Notes under the pieces: model-generated | Database searches by the model: none | The model's input: only the letters and a program-made list of their open reading frames with translations | What the model was told of the DNA's origin: nothing | Program-made: the position numbers and the translations under genes | Part shown: piece after piece, positions 1 through 10,663 of the stretch | How the letters are laid out: the number at the start of each line of letters is the position of its first letter | Position numbering within the stretch: the first letter of the stretch is position 1 | From: Eupeodes corollae | Lineage: Eukaryota; Arthropoda; Insecta; Diptera; Syrphidae | Assembly: GCF_945859685.1 (NCBI RefSeq) | Contig: NC_079149.1 | Coordinates: forward strand, 27,377,118-27,441,117 | Reading direction: 5' to 3' | Length of the DNA stretch: 64,000 nucleotides

Positions 1-296
1 TTCATTCCTGCTTATAGGACTGGACTATACCTTCCTGTAGGCTATAGTTCATAGTGTGAGCGTAAAGGATGAAGGGTGAAGTCGATAGGATTCGTTACAA
101 TATCTCCTTAGTAAAGGTTGGTCTAACCACAAAAATTCTTGTTCTCAAAGAATTGAAACTATACCCCACTTTGCGGTCTTCCCTTCACTGATAAACTAAT
201 CTTACCACCTTATGAAGATCGTTTAAAGTTTATTAATCTTAAAACCCTGGAAAAACGATCGAAGTCATTCTTATTATATACCATAGACACATCATT
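1..296. other. Unassigned AT-rich sequence
   Basis: I see no open frame, repeat unit or recognisable domain here. It ends where the tRNA-like head of a SINE begins. Confidence 0.5.
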
Positions 297-545
297 AGTA
301 GTACCCCTGGCATGATGGTTACAACGATCCCTACCTATGCCATCTAAAATATTTTCACAGTTACTGCATCTTGCGTGAAATTGACAAATTCTTCAAAAGT
401 AATTGTTGTCAGGAAAAGACCTTTCTCAAATTAGCCATGCGGATTCGACTTAAAACTGTAAATCCCATCTATCCCTGACAAACAGGAATGGTTAAGAGTT
501 GTAAATCACTAGGCCCTAGTTTTCAATTGTGCCACTCAATTCATT
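297..545 (+). repeat. tRNA-derived SINE copy 1
   Basis: The head contains GTACCCCTGGCATGATGGTTA, similar to a tRNA 5' half with a pol III A box (TGGCATGATGG). It is followed by CCATCTAAA, the word CAAATTCTTCAAAAGTA, and a body ending in a GAGTTGTAAATCACTAGGCCC-type tail. The same order of words occurs in reverse at 62750-62995, 38101-38328 and 20636-20835. The stretch between the A box and CCATCTAAA is shortened, so the B box is damaged. The right end abuts the left terminus of the next element. The family has no coding capacity and would depend on a LINE for transposition. Confidence 0.7.
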
Positions 546-2035
546 AACTTCTCATAGAAAATTTTGACATTTCTCGACGTTTCAAGGACCCTAGAGTCTA
601 AATAAAAGATTTGTAGATAGATGTCTGTACGAGCGTGTGTAGTCTCTACGTACGTTCGCGACGTTTTTTCGTCGTCCATAGCTCAAGGACCAGAAAAGAT
701 ATTGCCTTCAAATGAATTTTGTTATAAAGATAATAATGCAGAAAGATGTAGAAAAGGCTCTCAAGAAAATTGCAAGGGTGGTTTTCTTACCATGCAAGTT
801 TAAAAAAAAGGTGCAAATTTTGGTTAACATTAAATATCTCACGAACCAATGACGCTAGGACTATCACTTCGAAAATTTTACGAAAGCTATTTCATCTCCA
901 AAACAATTTTGTGAAACAAAAAAAAGTTTTTGGCATCTGGTAAAATTTTGAGAAAAATCAAATTGACAGTTTTTTTTTATAAAAAATAAGAACTTAAAAA
1001 AACATCACACAAAGTTGGTAAAAATTGAATTTTGGCTCAAATTTCTTTTCAATTATTTGAGATTATGGCTCCCAACTAATTTTATCTTATAATAAATATT
1101 GTTTTCAACAAACGGAAAAATTTTGAAAAAAATCCAATTAACAGTTTTTTTACAAAAAATAAAAACCTACACAAAAAAATATTAAAAGTTGGTAAAAATT
1201 GATTTTCTACATAAATATATTCTTAAAACTTTGAGTTATTCGATAACAACTGCTTTTATATTTTAAAAAATATTGTTTTGAACATTCAGTGAAATTTTGA
1301 AAAAAAATGAAATTGACAGTTTTTTTTTATAAAAAACGAAAAACCCAAACAAATTTAACACAAGTTGGTAAAAATTGATTTTCGACTCAGAAATCTTTTC
1401 AAAACTTATAGATATTGTCTTTAAACTACTTTTTTTTTTTTTTTAATATTGTTGTCAACATTCAGTTGAATTTTGAGAAAAATCAAATTAACCGTTTTTT
1501 TTTTTTAAATAAAAACCTTAAAATGAAACAATACTTTAATTTGGTAAAAATGTACTAACGACTCAAAGAGCTTATCAAAAATTTAAAATATTGTCTTCAA
1601 ACTTTTTTATTTCACAGAAAATATTGTTTTCGATATTCAGTAGTTTTTTTTTTATAAAAATACAAGTTAGTTTTTTCATAAAAAAAATGAAATTTAAAAG
1701 ATATAGCACGTAAATTTGGTAAAAAAGGGTGTTCCGTTCTTGATATCTCTCAAATTATTAATTCATCCAGTTAAAAAAATTTAAGAAATGCTACCAAAAT
1801 TGGTAAACATTTTTTTTTCTACTAAAAATCTATTTAACAAAACTAGATTTCCAAACTAAACTATTTCTTTATATGAAAAATATAGTTGGTAATTTCAAAT
1901 TTTTTAAGAATAATTCGACTGACAACTTTTTTAACCCAACACGAAAACCTGCAAACTATTAAGCAAGATAAATCGACAGACGGCATGGGAAGCTATCAGT
2001 GTGGGTCGCATCCCAGCCACTTTTTGTATTTTATA
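546..2035 (+). mobile_element. HL element copy A (Helentron/DINE-1-like, non-autonomous)
   Basis: The left end AACTTCTCAT (one mismatch from AACTTCCCAT of the other copies) is followed by the family core: ATTTTGACATTTCTCGACG, then an ACGT-rich stretch, then GCGACG-T(n)-CGTCGTCC. About 35 bp just inside the left end (the GAAGTTATTGTAATGGG part) are missing. From about 820 to 1880 there is a degenerate array of AT-rich monomers of roughly 170-180 bp, each carrying a GACAG/poly-T motif, ATAAAAACC, TTGGTAAAAATTGA and a TATTGTTTTCAACATTCAGT-type word. The right end has AAGCAAGATAAATCGACAGA, ATGGGAAGCT (a mutated right subterminal repeat), GTGTGGGTCGCATCCCAGCC and a T-rich tract. No protein is encoded. 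The Helentron assignment is inference from structure. Confidence 0.6.
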
Positions 2036-2039
2036 GACA

Positions 2040-2375
2040 TACCATTTATTCAAGGCGTTTGCTGTGTGGCACGTAGCGCCTTCCTGCTGGAACCATATTT
2101 CTCGGTCAATACGGTTCCATTTGGGTCATACAAAATTAGTTATCATCGTTATGTAGAGCTCGCTGTTGACGATGACCGCCGCACTACCGTAGTTTTCAAA
2201 AAAGTACGGACCAATTACGCCGCCGCAGGCCCGAAATCCGAACGAAACGGTTACTTTTTGAGGATGCATTATCACCTGGTGGTAACCTCGCGTGGGCTGT
2301 TTTCCTCCCATATACAACAATTTTTCTTTTTGACACAGCCATTTATCCAAAAATACGCCTTGTCACTAAAGGTGT
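2040..2375 (-). pseudogene. DD41D-type mariner transposase fragment
   Basis: Read on the minus strand, this gives a peptide resembling the middle of the transposase at 60366-61451. It contains MHPQKVTV, GGVIGPYFFENYG and TMITNFV, then in the continuing frames a damaged version of the segment leading to FQQDGATCHTA. Upstream, AYFWINGCVKK corresponds to the AHFWLNGYVNK block near the first catalytic aspartate. Both transposase ends and both terminal repeats are missing and the frame is broken after NFV. It directly follows HL copy A. It is clearly diverged from the other mariners in the window, so it represents an older or different subfamily. Confidence 0.7.
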
Positions 2376-2790
2376 CTATTTATACTAATTCATGGAATGT
2401 CAAACAGGCCTCTCTCTTTTGCCTTCCTCATCACAGTACAAATTATGATCTTTTTGAACATATCACAAGAATGCTGCGCTCAGCTTACAACATGCACACT
2501 ACTCGTACCTTTAACTTCCATATCAGTACTTCCTATCTTGAAAAATTTTCTACAAATCATTTCAATATTGTTTCTTACAGTTTGGAATGCATTGTTCTTA
2601 GAGGCTTTCGGACGCTCAAGATACTTTTGTGCAGCAGTATCCTATCTCTAAAAAAAAGCAAAGTTATCGACTTCAATTAAGTTTTGTTTAACGGGCCGGT
2701 AAGTGAAGAAAAAATTACTAAGAAAGTAACTACGAGTAATAGTGCCCTTTTCTATTCTACACATTTTAACCTCATAAACAATTTTTAAAA
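2376..2790. other. Unassigned interval between mariner and copia relics
   Basis: The sequence is moderately AT-rich with no recognised motif. A long plus-strand open frame crosses into it from the antisense of the mariner fragment but matches nothing I recognise. Confidence 0.4.
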
Positions 2791-4168
2791 TATTTTAGTT
2801 TTAAATAAATACCTGCACAGAATGCTTTTAAAAATTTGTAAAAATTGGTGAACAGGATTCTTCACAAGCTGTTGAGCACTGAGCTTATCACCGTTCAAAA
2901 CAATATTCGATGTAGCAAACTCGCCGCCTCCAAGCTCACATACCAATCTCTTTAGATAAACAGCTTCTTTAGCCGATGCGGATAAGGCCATGTACTCCGC
3001 CTCGGTACTGCTTAGTGCCACAGTTTGTTGCTTCTTGGACTCCAAAGATATGGCAGCTTCAGCAAGCATAAACACGAAGCCAGTGTATGACTTTCGGTCA
3101 ACAACGTCTGCACCCCAATCAGCATCATCAAACCACTCGATCTGTTTGCCTGTAGGATAATAATACAATTTGTAGTTAGTGCAGTTTAGGTACCTTAATA
3201 AGTGTTTGACTGCTGTAAAGTGTTCCTCGTGTGGATCCGAATTAAAACGTGACAATTTGCTAACTAATTGAATGATATCAGGCCGTGTTGAAATCGACAA
3301 GTAGGTTAATGACCCGATAATGGACTGGTATTGTTCTCTGTTAGCTCGCTTACAGTTTTCATCTTGACATCGGAACTGCTGCCCAGGCTCTAACGGAGTT
3401 TGATTTTGTCTGCATTCTGTCATTCCAGTTTCCTGTAAAAGATTCAAAATAAGCTGATTTTGACAAATTGTGATCGGTCTGGTGTCTCCTTCACGACTTA
3501 TTTCAAAGCCCAGAAAATGATGTAATAGACCATTATCGACGACCTTAAACTCCTTATTAAGTTGTGTTTTCATCTGTTGAATCGATTCTTCGCACCTCGC
3601 AGCAAGAATAAAATCATCAATGATCATCATCATTATGTGTCACGTAAACGCAACATTCGCTTGTACATTTCTTTAATATGGAATCGAGCTTTTCATTCCA
3701 TGCTTTCCCTGATTGCTTTAAACCATATAAAGGCTTTCTTAGTTTCAAAACCTTCTCGGGATTCTTCGGTTTACCAAAATAATCTGGTTGTTCCATATAC
3801 ACGTCTTCTTGAAGTTCTCCATTCAAATACGCAGACGAAACGTCCATTTGGTGGAGAAAAAGCTTCTTTTCAACAGCTAAGGCAAGGATGATTCGAATTA
3901 TGGAATATCTTATCACTGGTGAAAAAGTTTCTTTATAATTGATTCCGAAAATCTGACTGTAACCTTTAGCTACCAGCCGCGCCTTAAATCTTTGAAGTGT
4001 ACCATGTTCATCATTCTTCACCCTAAAAACCCATCGGCAACCTATAGGTTTTTGACTTTCAGGAAGCTCAACTAAATCCCATGTATTGTTGGATATGAGA
4101 TTCTTATATTCCTCAGCTACTGCTTTTTTCCACATCAAAGACTCGGGAAGAGCTAAGGCTTCGGACAT
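2785..4168 (-). pseudogene. copia reverse transcriptase-RNase H (frameshifted)
   Basis: Two minus-strand open frames, 3617-4168 and 2785-3633, together cover the copia RT and RNase H. The first has KKAVAEEY, NNTWDLVELP, CRWVFRVK, RFKARLVAKGYSQ, QMDVSSAYLNGEL (first RT aspartate) and LRKPLYGLKQSGKAW. The second starts with MMMIIDDFILAA, where IIDD replaces the usual YVDD, and continues with SIIGSLTYLSISTRPDI, the RNase H segment FDDADWGADVVDRKSYTGF and VALSSTEAEYMALS. The frame changes around 3617-3633, right before the DD motif. The last ~20 residues after VKNP no longer match the family, marking truncation. It is not functional as it stands. Confidence 0.88.
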
Positions 4169-4421
4169 GGTTTATGGAATGATAATCTTATTTGTTTTTT
4201 TCAATACTATTTAAAACATTGAATTGCTTTCGTGGTCTTCCGCGCTTACCGGTTCTGATAATCTTCGGCCTACCTCTAACAACCGTCGTCAACGTCGTCG
4301 TCGTCGTCGTTTTGTTATCATCTTCGTCACTGCTGGTAATCGACCGTTTTCGCTTCGGATATCGATTGGCTTTTATGGAACTGGAGGTTTCTTGTTGGCA
4401 TTGAACTTCTCTATTTTCATC

Positions 4422-4779
4422 TTACACTGCCGTGTTCACAGCCTCAGCCCACATATATTCAACATGCATTTCGCCATCTCTACGATTGGCCCTTTCTGCA
4501 ACTCCATTTTGTTGCTGAGTGTAAACTACAGAGAACTGTCGACCTATTCCATAGTTCTCAAAATAATTTTTCGAAATCTTCGCTGCGGTACTCACTGACG
4601 TTGTCACTTCTCAGATTTTTTATAACCTTTCCAGTTTCGCGTTCTACCAAAGACTTGAACTTTCGAAAAATCTCAAAAACTTCACTCTTTGCTTTCATAA
4701 AAGAGACGAACATTTTGCGTGATTTATCTTTAATGAATGTCACGAAATATCGTGCTCCTCCGAGTGAAACCCTCTTCAT
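4422..4779 (-). pseudogene. copia integrase core fragments
   Basis: Two overlapping frames, 4558-4779 and 4422-4607, carry retroviral-type integrase core motifs. The first reads VSLGGARYFVTFIKDKSRK and LRSDNVSEYRSEDF, in which the SDN aspartate is the second catalytic residue. The second reads YGIGRQFSVVYTQQQNGVAERANR, with the NGVAERAN glutamate as third catalytic residue. The normal YTPQQNG has become YTQQQNG, and the frame shifts between the two pieces. The HHCC zinc-binding part and the first catalytic aspartate lie in degraded sequence upstream. Confidence 0.8.
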
Positions 4780-4999
4780 AGGCCCACAAATAACTGTATG
4801 AATGAGTTCTAATATATCGTTTGACCTTGTAAGTGACTCATTCGGAAGCCATTTTCTATTGCCTTGCTAACCGAAATAAAATAAGCTTTCAGACCAGGAA
4901 CAAAAAGAACGTTATTTAATCCTAGCTCACAAAATTCCGTTTTGAGAACAACGGTACCAACGCCACTGGCCGTTATATGATTACCACCAGCTTATTTTA

Positions 5000-5640
5000 T
5001 TTGTTCATCGACGCGAAATGCCCCCTCTTCCCGCAGTTATAACAGTTTCCGAAAAACCTCTTTTTGTGGACAAATTTCGGTTTACTACTAGATCGCACTG
5101 CGTAAGCTTGATTAAAACCTACATTATCTTTCCTGACAAGTTCTCCCTTGTCTAAACGACGATCTCCCTAATCCAGAAGCTTTACTTTCAGAGAACTCAA
5201 ATCTGGTAGCGTATCGTGAGCCTCCATGGCAACAACAAAGCTCTCCAAACATTTTGGGAGACTTGAAAGCAAAATTATCACAAGCAATTCGTCATTAATT
5301 GCAAATTCAATTTCAGAGAGTTTTTTGACAATGTCTGTAAATCGATTTAAAAAGTTAGATCTTTCTTGCGGGTCCACGTGGTTGATGTGCTGCCCTCAAA
5401 CTGTCCCATGCAGACTTCGAAGTGAGACAATGTTTTACGTGGATTACCTGAGACGATTTTATATTTAAAAATAATGTTAGCAAGAGCTTTACCATCTTTG
5501 AAATCCCACTCTGAGACTTGAGCTGGAGTCATAGCCTCCTGTTTCACTGTGCCTCCGTTCACATAACTCCATAGATAAGAAATTATGAGCACACTTCTCA
5601 TTTGGACAGATCAACCATCATAGTTGTGATCATCCAACTT
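5000..5640 (-). pseudogene. copia gag with zinc knuckle (broken)
   Basis: Minus-strand frames at 5347-5601 and 5168-5377 read as copia gag: YKIVSGNPRKTLSHFEVCMGQ is degenerate, followed by ERSNFLNRFTDIVKKLSE and VIILLSSLPKCLESFVVAME, a typical UBN2-type block. Further downstream near 5010-5055 is a zinc knuckle CYNCGKRGHFASM, in which the fourth ligand is Asn rather than Cys. At the start, the conserved NYxxW segment reads NYDG followed by TGA (5611-5613), consistent with Trp TGG to stop. At least one frameshift lies between the two gag pieces. Confidence 0.75.
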
Positions 5641-5744
5641 TTCAATTTTATATTCAACAGATAAATTGTTTTTTTTTTTTTTTAATAGAATAATGATTTT
5701 AAAGTATACTTACTTACTTACCTACTTACTTACTTAAGGTGGCG

Positions 5745-6161
5745 CTACAGTCCGGGGCGGACCTGGGCCCCAACCAACAAGCGTCTCCAGCCAGCTCGGT
5801 CCCTAGCTAGCTGTCTCCAATCCCGTCCCTCGGGATTGGATTCGAAGACCTTCCGGGCTGGAGCGTTGATGTCCATCCGTCCTAAATGACCTAGCCATCT
5901 AAGCCGTTGGACTTTAATTCTGTTAACTAGGTCAGTGTCGCTGTACAGCCCGTACAGTTCGTCGTTATATCTTCTCCTCCATTCTCCATCTATGCGTACG
6001 GGACCAAAAATCACCCGAAGAATTTTTCTCTCGAAACATCCTAAGACGCTCTCATCTTTCTTTGACAGGGTCCAAGCTTCAGCGCCATAGATGAGAACCG
6101 GGATGATGAGTGTCTTATGGATGGTGATTTTAGATGCTCGAGAGAGGACTTTACTTCTCAA
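5745..6161 (-). pseudogene. RTE-like ORF C-terminal region, copy 1
   Basis: The frame reads LRSKVLSRASKITIHKTLII, PVLIYGAEAWTLSKKDE, FERKILRVIFGPVRIDGEWR, NDELYGLYSDTDLVNRIKVQ and RLRWLGHLGRMD. This is the typical thumb/C-terminal block of this LINE family and recurs at 50285-50584, 38564-39313 and 47000-47560. The NPEG segment is followed directly by DWRQLARDRAGWRRLL, whereas copy 5 keeps about 28 extra residues there (RSRGTPGLRWRSQVGEDLNQ region), so a small in-frame deletion is present. It is out of frame with the YADD segment upstream. Confidence 0.85.
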
Positions 6162-6360
6162 TTGCCTTGTAAGTCCAAAGAAGCAGTGATTTGCAAGGTT
6201 AATGCTCTGTTTGATGCTTATGTAGACAAAGTCTTCAACAACTTAAAATTTACACTTCCATGGTGAAATTTTGTGCAAGAGGTCGTCGTTCAATGAAATT
6301 GTTTGATAGCAGTATATACTTGGCCTTGCCCTTATTGACCACTAAACCCATTTTCTTTGC

Positions 6361-7091
6361 TTAGTACGCAGAACTCAAAAACACTCCACTGACATCACGC
6401 TTTGATCTTCCAATTATGTCAATATCATCTGCGTATCCGAGTAATTGGATGGATCTTTGGAAGATTGTGCCTCTAGTGTTGACGGTTAAGTTTTGCACAA
6501 TTCTTTCCAGAACGATGTTGAAGAAGTCGCATGACATCAAATGCATCGGTAAGATCTTTTCCGACCTTGATAGAGCAGCGTGCATTCTCCATCGTCATTC
6601 TGCACAAACGGATAAGTTTGACAGGGATGCCAAAACTAGACATTGCTCGGTAGAGCTCTTCCCTATAGATGCTGTCATACGCGGCTTTAAAATCGATAAA
6701 GAGATGGTGGGTATCGATTTGAAGCTCCTGGGTTTTTTCCAAGATCTGCCGTAGTGTGAATATTTGGTAGATTTTGTATCGGGCATACTATGCTGAGATT
6801 CCACTCATCAGGCATGCTTTCTTCCGACCATATTTTGCAGATGAGTTGGTGCATGCTCCCTACCAAGTCATCGCCTGCTGCTTTGAATAGTTCGACAGCG
6901 ATGCCGTCAGCTCCAGCAGCTTTGTTTGACTTAAGTTTAGATATAGCTATCTTCACTTCGTCAAGGTCGGGTAGGCGGAATTGTTGATCTGCGTCGCCGA
7001 GGTTGAGTGGTTCTATCTCCCTTACAGCGGAATTCGGTTCGTCATCGCCGTTATATAATTTGGAGAAGTGATCTTTCCATATTCTCAGCAT
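6361..7091 (-). pseudogene. RTE-like reverse transcriptase, copy 1 (deleted)
   Basis: Pieces at 6687-7091, 6473-6742 and 6361-6585 cover the RT. Motifs seen are KLKSNKAAGADGIAVELFKA, WNLSIVCPI, HHLFIDFKAAYDSIYREEL (first catalytic aspartate), CDFFNIVLERIVQN and GYADDIDIIG (YADD at about 6420-6440). After CPI the text jumps to the segment preceding FTLRQILEKTQE, so roughly 60-70 residues (NYRGISLL through FRPGKST) present in copy 5 are missing. A second frame change follows the CSIKVGKDLTDAFDV segment. The active site itself is intact. Confidence 0.87.
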
Positions 7092-7128
7092 CGACTGCGG
7101 TTCTACTACGATGTTCCCCTGATCGTCT

Positions 7129-8451
7129 TTACAGGCTTCGGTTCGTGGCTTGTACCCATGGGAGGTTTTTTACCTTTTGGTAAAATTTACGAACCTCATA
7201 TCTGTTGTAACATCCCTCTATCTCCTCGATCGCGCGATTCTCATGCTTTCTTTTTTTCCATCTAAGAAACCGGTGTTCCTCTCTCCTCTTCTGCTCGTAG
7301 AGCTCGCGAGCAGCTCTAGTCCTTTTGTGCAGCGCCGTTTTGTATGCCTCTTGTTTCGCTGCATGCGCTTGCCGGCATTCGTCGTCAAACCAGGGGTTTC
7401 GCTGTGGTGGCCGTGTGAAACCTAGCACTTCAGAGGCGGCATCTCTGATGGCTGCAAGGCAATGTTGCCACTGGTTTTCAATGCTTAATGCAGGAACCAT
7501 AGGACTCTTTAGGAGGTTATTAGAGACTCGATCGGAAAAGGACATGGCAGTCTCTTGCGATTGTAGCCGTCTAACGTGGAATCTTCTCACAGTACTTCCT
7601 TGTTTTGGCTTGGATCGGGATATCCGTAGCCGTACCTTGGCTACAACGAGGTAGTGGTCCGAGTCAATGTTGGCCTCTCGGAATGTTCGGATATCCTGGA
7701 TACTGGAGAAGTGTCGTGCGTCGATCGCAATGTGGTCAATCTGGTTGACGGTTGATTGATCAGGAGATTTCCATGTCCCCTTGTGGATATTAAGATGCCT
7801 CAACTGCGTACTAGCTACCAGAACGTCTCGCTCCCCAGCGAAATCGACCACCCTGAATCCGCTGTGGGAGGTGGTGTCGTGCAGGCTGTATCTCCCGATT
7901 ATGCCACCAAAGATGTCTTCTCTTCCTAACTTGGCATTAAAATCTCCTAAGCCAATTTTAATGTCATAGCCAGGGCACTGCTCATATGTCTTGTCCAAGA
8001 GCTCGAAGAATATGTCTTTGGTGTCTTCATCTTTCTCCTCTGTTGGGGCATGCGCGCATATTAGGCTTATGTTGGCGAATTTAGCCTTGATGCGGATTGT
8101 CGTGATGCGCTCGTTCACACTGTTGAAACTCAAGACTTTTTGCCTGAGCCTAGTTCCAACAACAAATCCACACCCAAATAGACGCTGTCTTTGTTCTCGG
8201 TAGCAGTCGCCGTAGTAGATATCGCAGTCTTTTAGTTTGCGTTTACCCGGTCCATCCCATCGCACTTCTTGGATGGCTGTAATATCTGCCTTGCAGCAGT
8301 TTAGGGCTTCCGCTAATTGTTCGGCTGCACGTGGTCTGTTAAGGGACCTAACATTCCACGTACATATCCGAAGTTCGTTGTCCTTATTTCGTTTCCGTGG
8401 GTTGTCAACAGTGAATCCGTCCGTATCCGAGGCTTGTTGGTGCTTCGAAAC
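7129..8451 (-). pseudogene. RTE-like AP endonuclease domain, copy 1
   Basis: This is an uninterrupted minus-strand frame from after a TAA (8452-8454). It carries ICTWNVRSLNRPRAAEQL, ITAIQEVRWDG with the catalytic Glu, a GLGDFNAKLGR block near 7930-7950, VNQIDHIAIDARHFSSI, and NIDSDHYLVVAKVRLRI with the SDH motif near 7645-7665. The domain nicks target DNA to start target-primed reverse transcription. A basic linker, RRFHVRRLQSQE through REEHRFLRWKKRK, follows and leads towards the RT. No ATG lies between the upstream stop and the first endonuclease motif, so the natural start is lost or lies in another frame. All visible endonuclease residues are kept. Confidence 0.88.
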
Positions 8452-8560
8452 TTAAGGTATTTTTACGTGGCCAGGAAGTCACCCCGACGGCACAACCCCC
8501 AACCTGGAGGGCCAGATCCTTAGTATAACTCCAAGGAAGGGGAGCCGGATAAACCGCTCC

Positions 8561-8923
8561 TTACAGGCCTGGGCTCCGAATATGTCGAAGAAGCCCTATA
8601 AGGTGTTCACTAAGTAGTTCAACCTTACTGGAACTGTAGACGCCACCGTTGATTTTATCTCGAGAATTCGTCCGCTGCCGCCTGGATAAGGAGAGATGCC
8701 TTAGTGGAAACACCTCTCCCCCCTCTCTCGTTTTCTGCCCCCAACAACTTTCCACTAGGGTTGGAACCCAATCTCCAGTTGAGGTACTAGGCACCCGATG
8801 TTCACCGCGGGGAGGTGAGAGTAGGAGTTGATAGACAGTGGTGGGTTTTGAGAAAAACCTGTGGACGCTTGTGTCCTCTTGAATGCACATGTCTACCATT
8901 TGAACATCATTTAAAGTATACAA
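8561..8923 (-). CDS. Short ORF in the 5' leader of the RTE-like element
   Basis: A 120-codon frame begins MYTLNDVQMVDMCIQED and contains STSTGDWVPTLVESCWG. The first part is shared with the leader at 16365-16562 (MVDICIQEDTSVHRF, LLLSPPRGEHRVPSTST), where it stops early. The resemblance extends through non-coding sequence as well, so it may be conserved as leader DNA (promoter) rather than as protein. I recognise no domain, so calling it an ORF1-like protein would be speculation. Confidence 0.35.
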   Translation of the reverse strand: MYTLNDVQMVDMCIQEDTSVHRFFSKPTTVYQLLLSPPRGEHRVPSTSTGDWVPTLVESCWGQKTREGGEVFPLRHLSLSRRQRTNSRDKINGGVYSSSKVELLSEHLIGLLRHIRSPGL

Positions 8924-8930
8924 ATAGAAA

Positions 8931-10663
8931 ATTTACAATGTGATTAGTACTCAAGCCTTTTTTCAAAAATTTCATTGCATCAAAATTAAAAGTAGCCCAA
9001 AGTAGCCCAAATTCTCAAGGTGCTTTCAACAACAAAATTTGAGTACTAATTTTCTTCCCAAATTTGATTTAAACTCTACTTCAGGTTCAAAAAGTTGATA
9101 TACCAAAACAAAAGATTATAATGTCTCTAGGTAACTTTTTCTTTCTTTCAGAAGTAGCCACTGATTTTGTACGAAATTATTTGTTTTTAAATCAATCATG
9201 TTGGAATATAATAAAAAAAATAATATTTGTCAGGACCATGTCATCGTTGATTTTCACTCTATATAAATACATAAAAATTACTCTCTCTTTCTGTTATAAG
9301 GGTATATTAAAACATACCCACAGATAAATGTCAGTCATTTTGACACCACTTCAACTTCAAAATTGCTCCCTAGACTAGAATAATGATTTTCATGAATAGC
9401 TAACGGCTAAAACAATCAACCCTACATCATCACATTGGTTTTGCTCTTGTAGCCAAACTGAATCTGAGCTATGTCTCTGAGTCTGCATCCACCAGAAACA
9501 GAATACAAAACCTCACCAAACCCATCATCATCATCATCGTCATCATCATCCGCAAAGTCCTGATCATCAGACTCAGACAAACCAAAAAATTTACATCCTT
9601 CAAAATCACTACGACCAAACCAGAGACTATAGATTGCTAGAATAACAACATTCGAACAAAAACAAACTTAAAAATAAGGAAAAGAAAAAGAAACTATTTT
9701 AAATCTTTTCTCACTCTTTTTTGCTTTCCCTCCTGTCAAAATAAAGGAAGAGGAATAAGTAAAAAAAATTGTTAAATCACATCCTGCAAATAGTTATACA
9801 TAGATGAATGAATAAAGGACTACACAGAAAAAAATAAAACAAGAAACAAAAGCAGATAATCGTTAGTAAATTATTTTTAATCGATTTCAGGTTAAACACT
9901 TAACTTGCCCATTCAGCTGGCAAAAGAATCCTTTATTCCTTTTTTTTTAATTCTTCTATATATGTTTTTTTTTTATTTTATTCCTTCTTCCTTTTTGGCA
10001 ACATCCCATTTTGTCTGTTTTGCCTCAGAACAAGAGGTTAAGAAAATCCTCTATTCCTATGCATTTTTATGTGTTTCCGGCATGAATGAAGAAGGCAGGT
10101 ACTCGTCGTCGTCGTCCTTGTATTTATAATCGTATAATAAAATAGAAGATAGAAAAGAATGTCCTGGAAAGGTGTTGAGGAGGAAGTGGAAATCTTTTAA
10201 AAGCATTTTCCGATAATCGCTATAGTCTGTGGAATTATTGAATTGGATTTCATTTGATGTGAAAGAAATGAGAATACTTTTGAGAAAATTGGTAATACAG
10301 TGCGCGGTAAGGTGTGGGTTGTCTACCCTCTTGTGTTTTTAAATAAAATAAAAGAAAAAATGAAAATTTAAAATGTAGAAAGAACACGGTGAAAATATAA
10401 AATTAGAAAAATTGATCATAACACTAGATGAGGTTGAAAACATATAATAAGGAGGTTTTGAAAATATTTGCAGACATTTTTAAGGTTTCTAAAGTCAAAA
10501 TTCTATAATTTTTTGAGAGTATTCCATACATTTGATTTCTTTCAAGAAAAAGATCGATACTAAAACGCCTTTCCTTTGGAAAAAATACAAAAAAGCTGAG
10601 AGTACCCTTAAGATACAGTGCGGCAACAAAAAATTTAAATATTTCTTGACTTTGATTTTAATA
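8931..10663. other. Unassigned AT-rich DNA with simple repeats
   Basis: No coding signal is visible. It contains a tandem pair AAGTAGCCCA near 8990-9012, a CATCATCAT/CGT trinucleotide run at about 9520-9552, and a short GTCGTCGTC run at about 10101-10118. It is otherwise A/T-rich and could be intergenic or intronic. Confidence 0.45.

Larger units (their letters stand above)
2790..5640 (-). mobile_element. Ty1/copia LTR retrotransposon relic
   Basis: The minus strand carries the copia domain order gag, zinc knuckle, GAG-pre-integrase-like segment, integrase, reverse transcriptase and RNase H, interrupted by frameshifts and stops. The 5' limit is near the gag start (KLDDHNYDG, about 5610-5635) and the 3' limit lies in the RNase H C-terminal block. 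No LTRs, primer-binding site or polypurine tract are recognisable, so both ends are lost. The integrase-before-RT order distinguishes copia from gypsy/BEL elements. Just beyond the gag start is a poly-T run and then the 3' tail of the RTE-like LINE. Confidence 0.9.
5705..8930 (-). mobile_element. RTE-like non-LTR retrotransposon, copy 1
   Basis: This is the longest copy of a LINE family found five times here. On the minus strand it has a 5' leader with a short ORF (8561-8923), an AP endonuclease (8451-7129), a reverse transcriptase (7091-6361) and a C-terminal region (6161-5745). It ends in the tetranucleotide tail (AAGT)n visible on the plus strand as ACTTACTTACCTACTTACTT. The endonuclease resembles the one shared by RTE/BovB elements and proteins annotated as craniofacial development protein 2-like. 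It lacks RNase H. There is a deletion inside the RT and at least two frameshifts, so it is inactive. The clade name is inference. Confidence 0.85.

Noticed and set aside
621..803. Short Arg/Val-rich frame (MSVRACVV…)
   Set aside because: It is the ACGT-rich core of HL copy A read as codons. The equivalent in copies B and D differs in frame and length, so it is not a protein.
1886..2680. 264-codon plus-strand open frame
   Set aside because: It lies antisense to the mariner transposase fragment and runs into HL copy A. The composition is random-like and no domain is visible.
4192..4598. Plus-strand frames with runs of Val/Ser/Arg
   Set aside because: They are the antisense of the copia linker and integrase, inflated by a GTCGTCGTC repeat.
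2790..5640. Endogenous viral element
   Set aside because: Integrase precedes RT and all motifs are of Ty1/copia type. No envelope or other viral gene is visible anywhere in the window.
7068..8523. Several plus-strand open frames of 60-110 codons
   Set aside because: They are antisense shadows of the RTE-like endonuclease, which has better-supported motifs on the minus strand.
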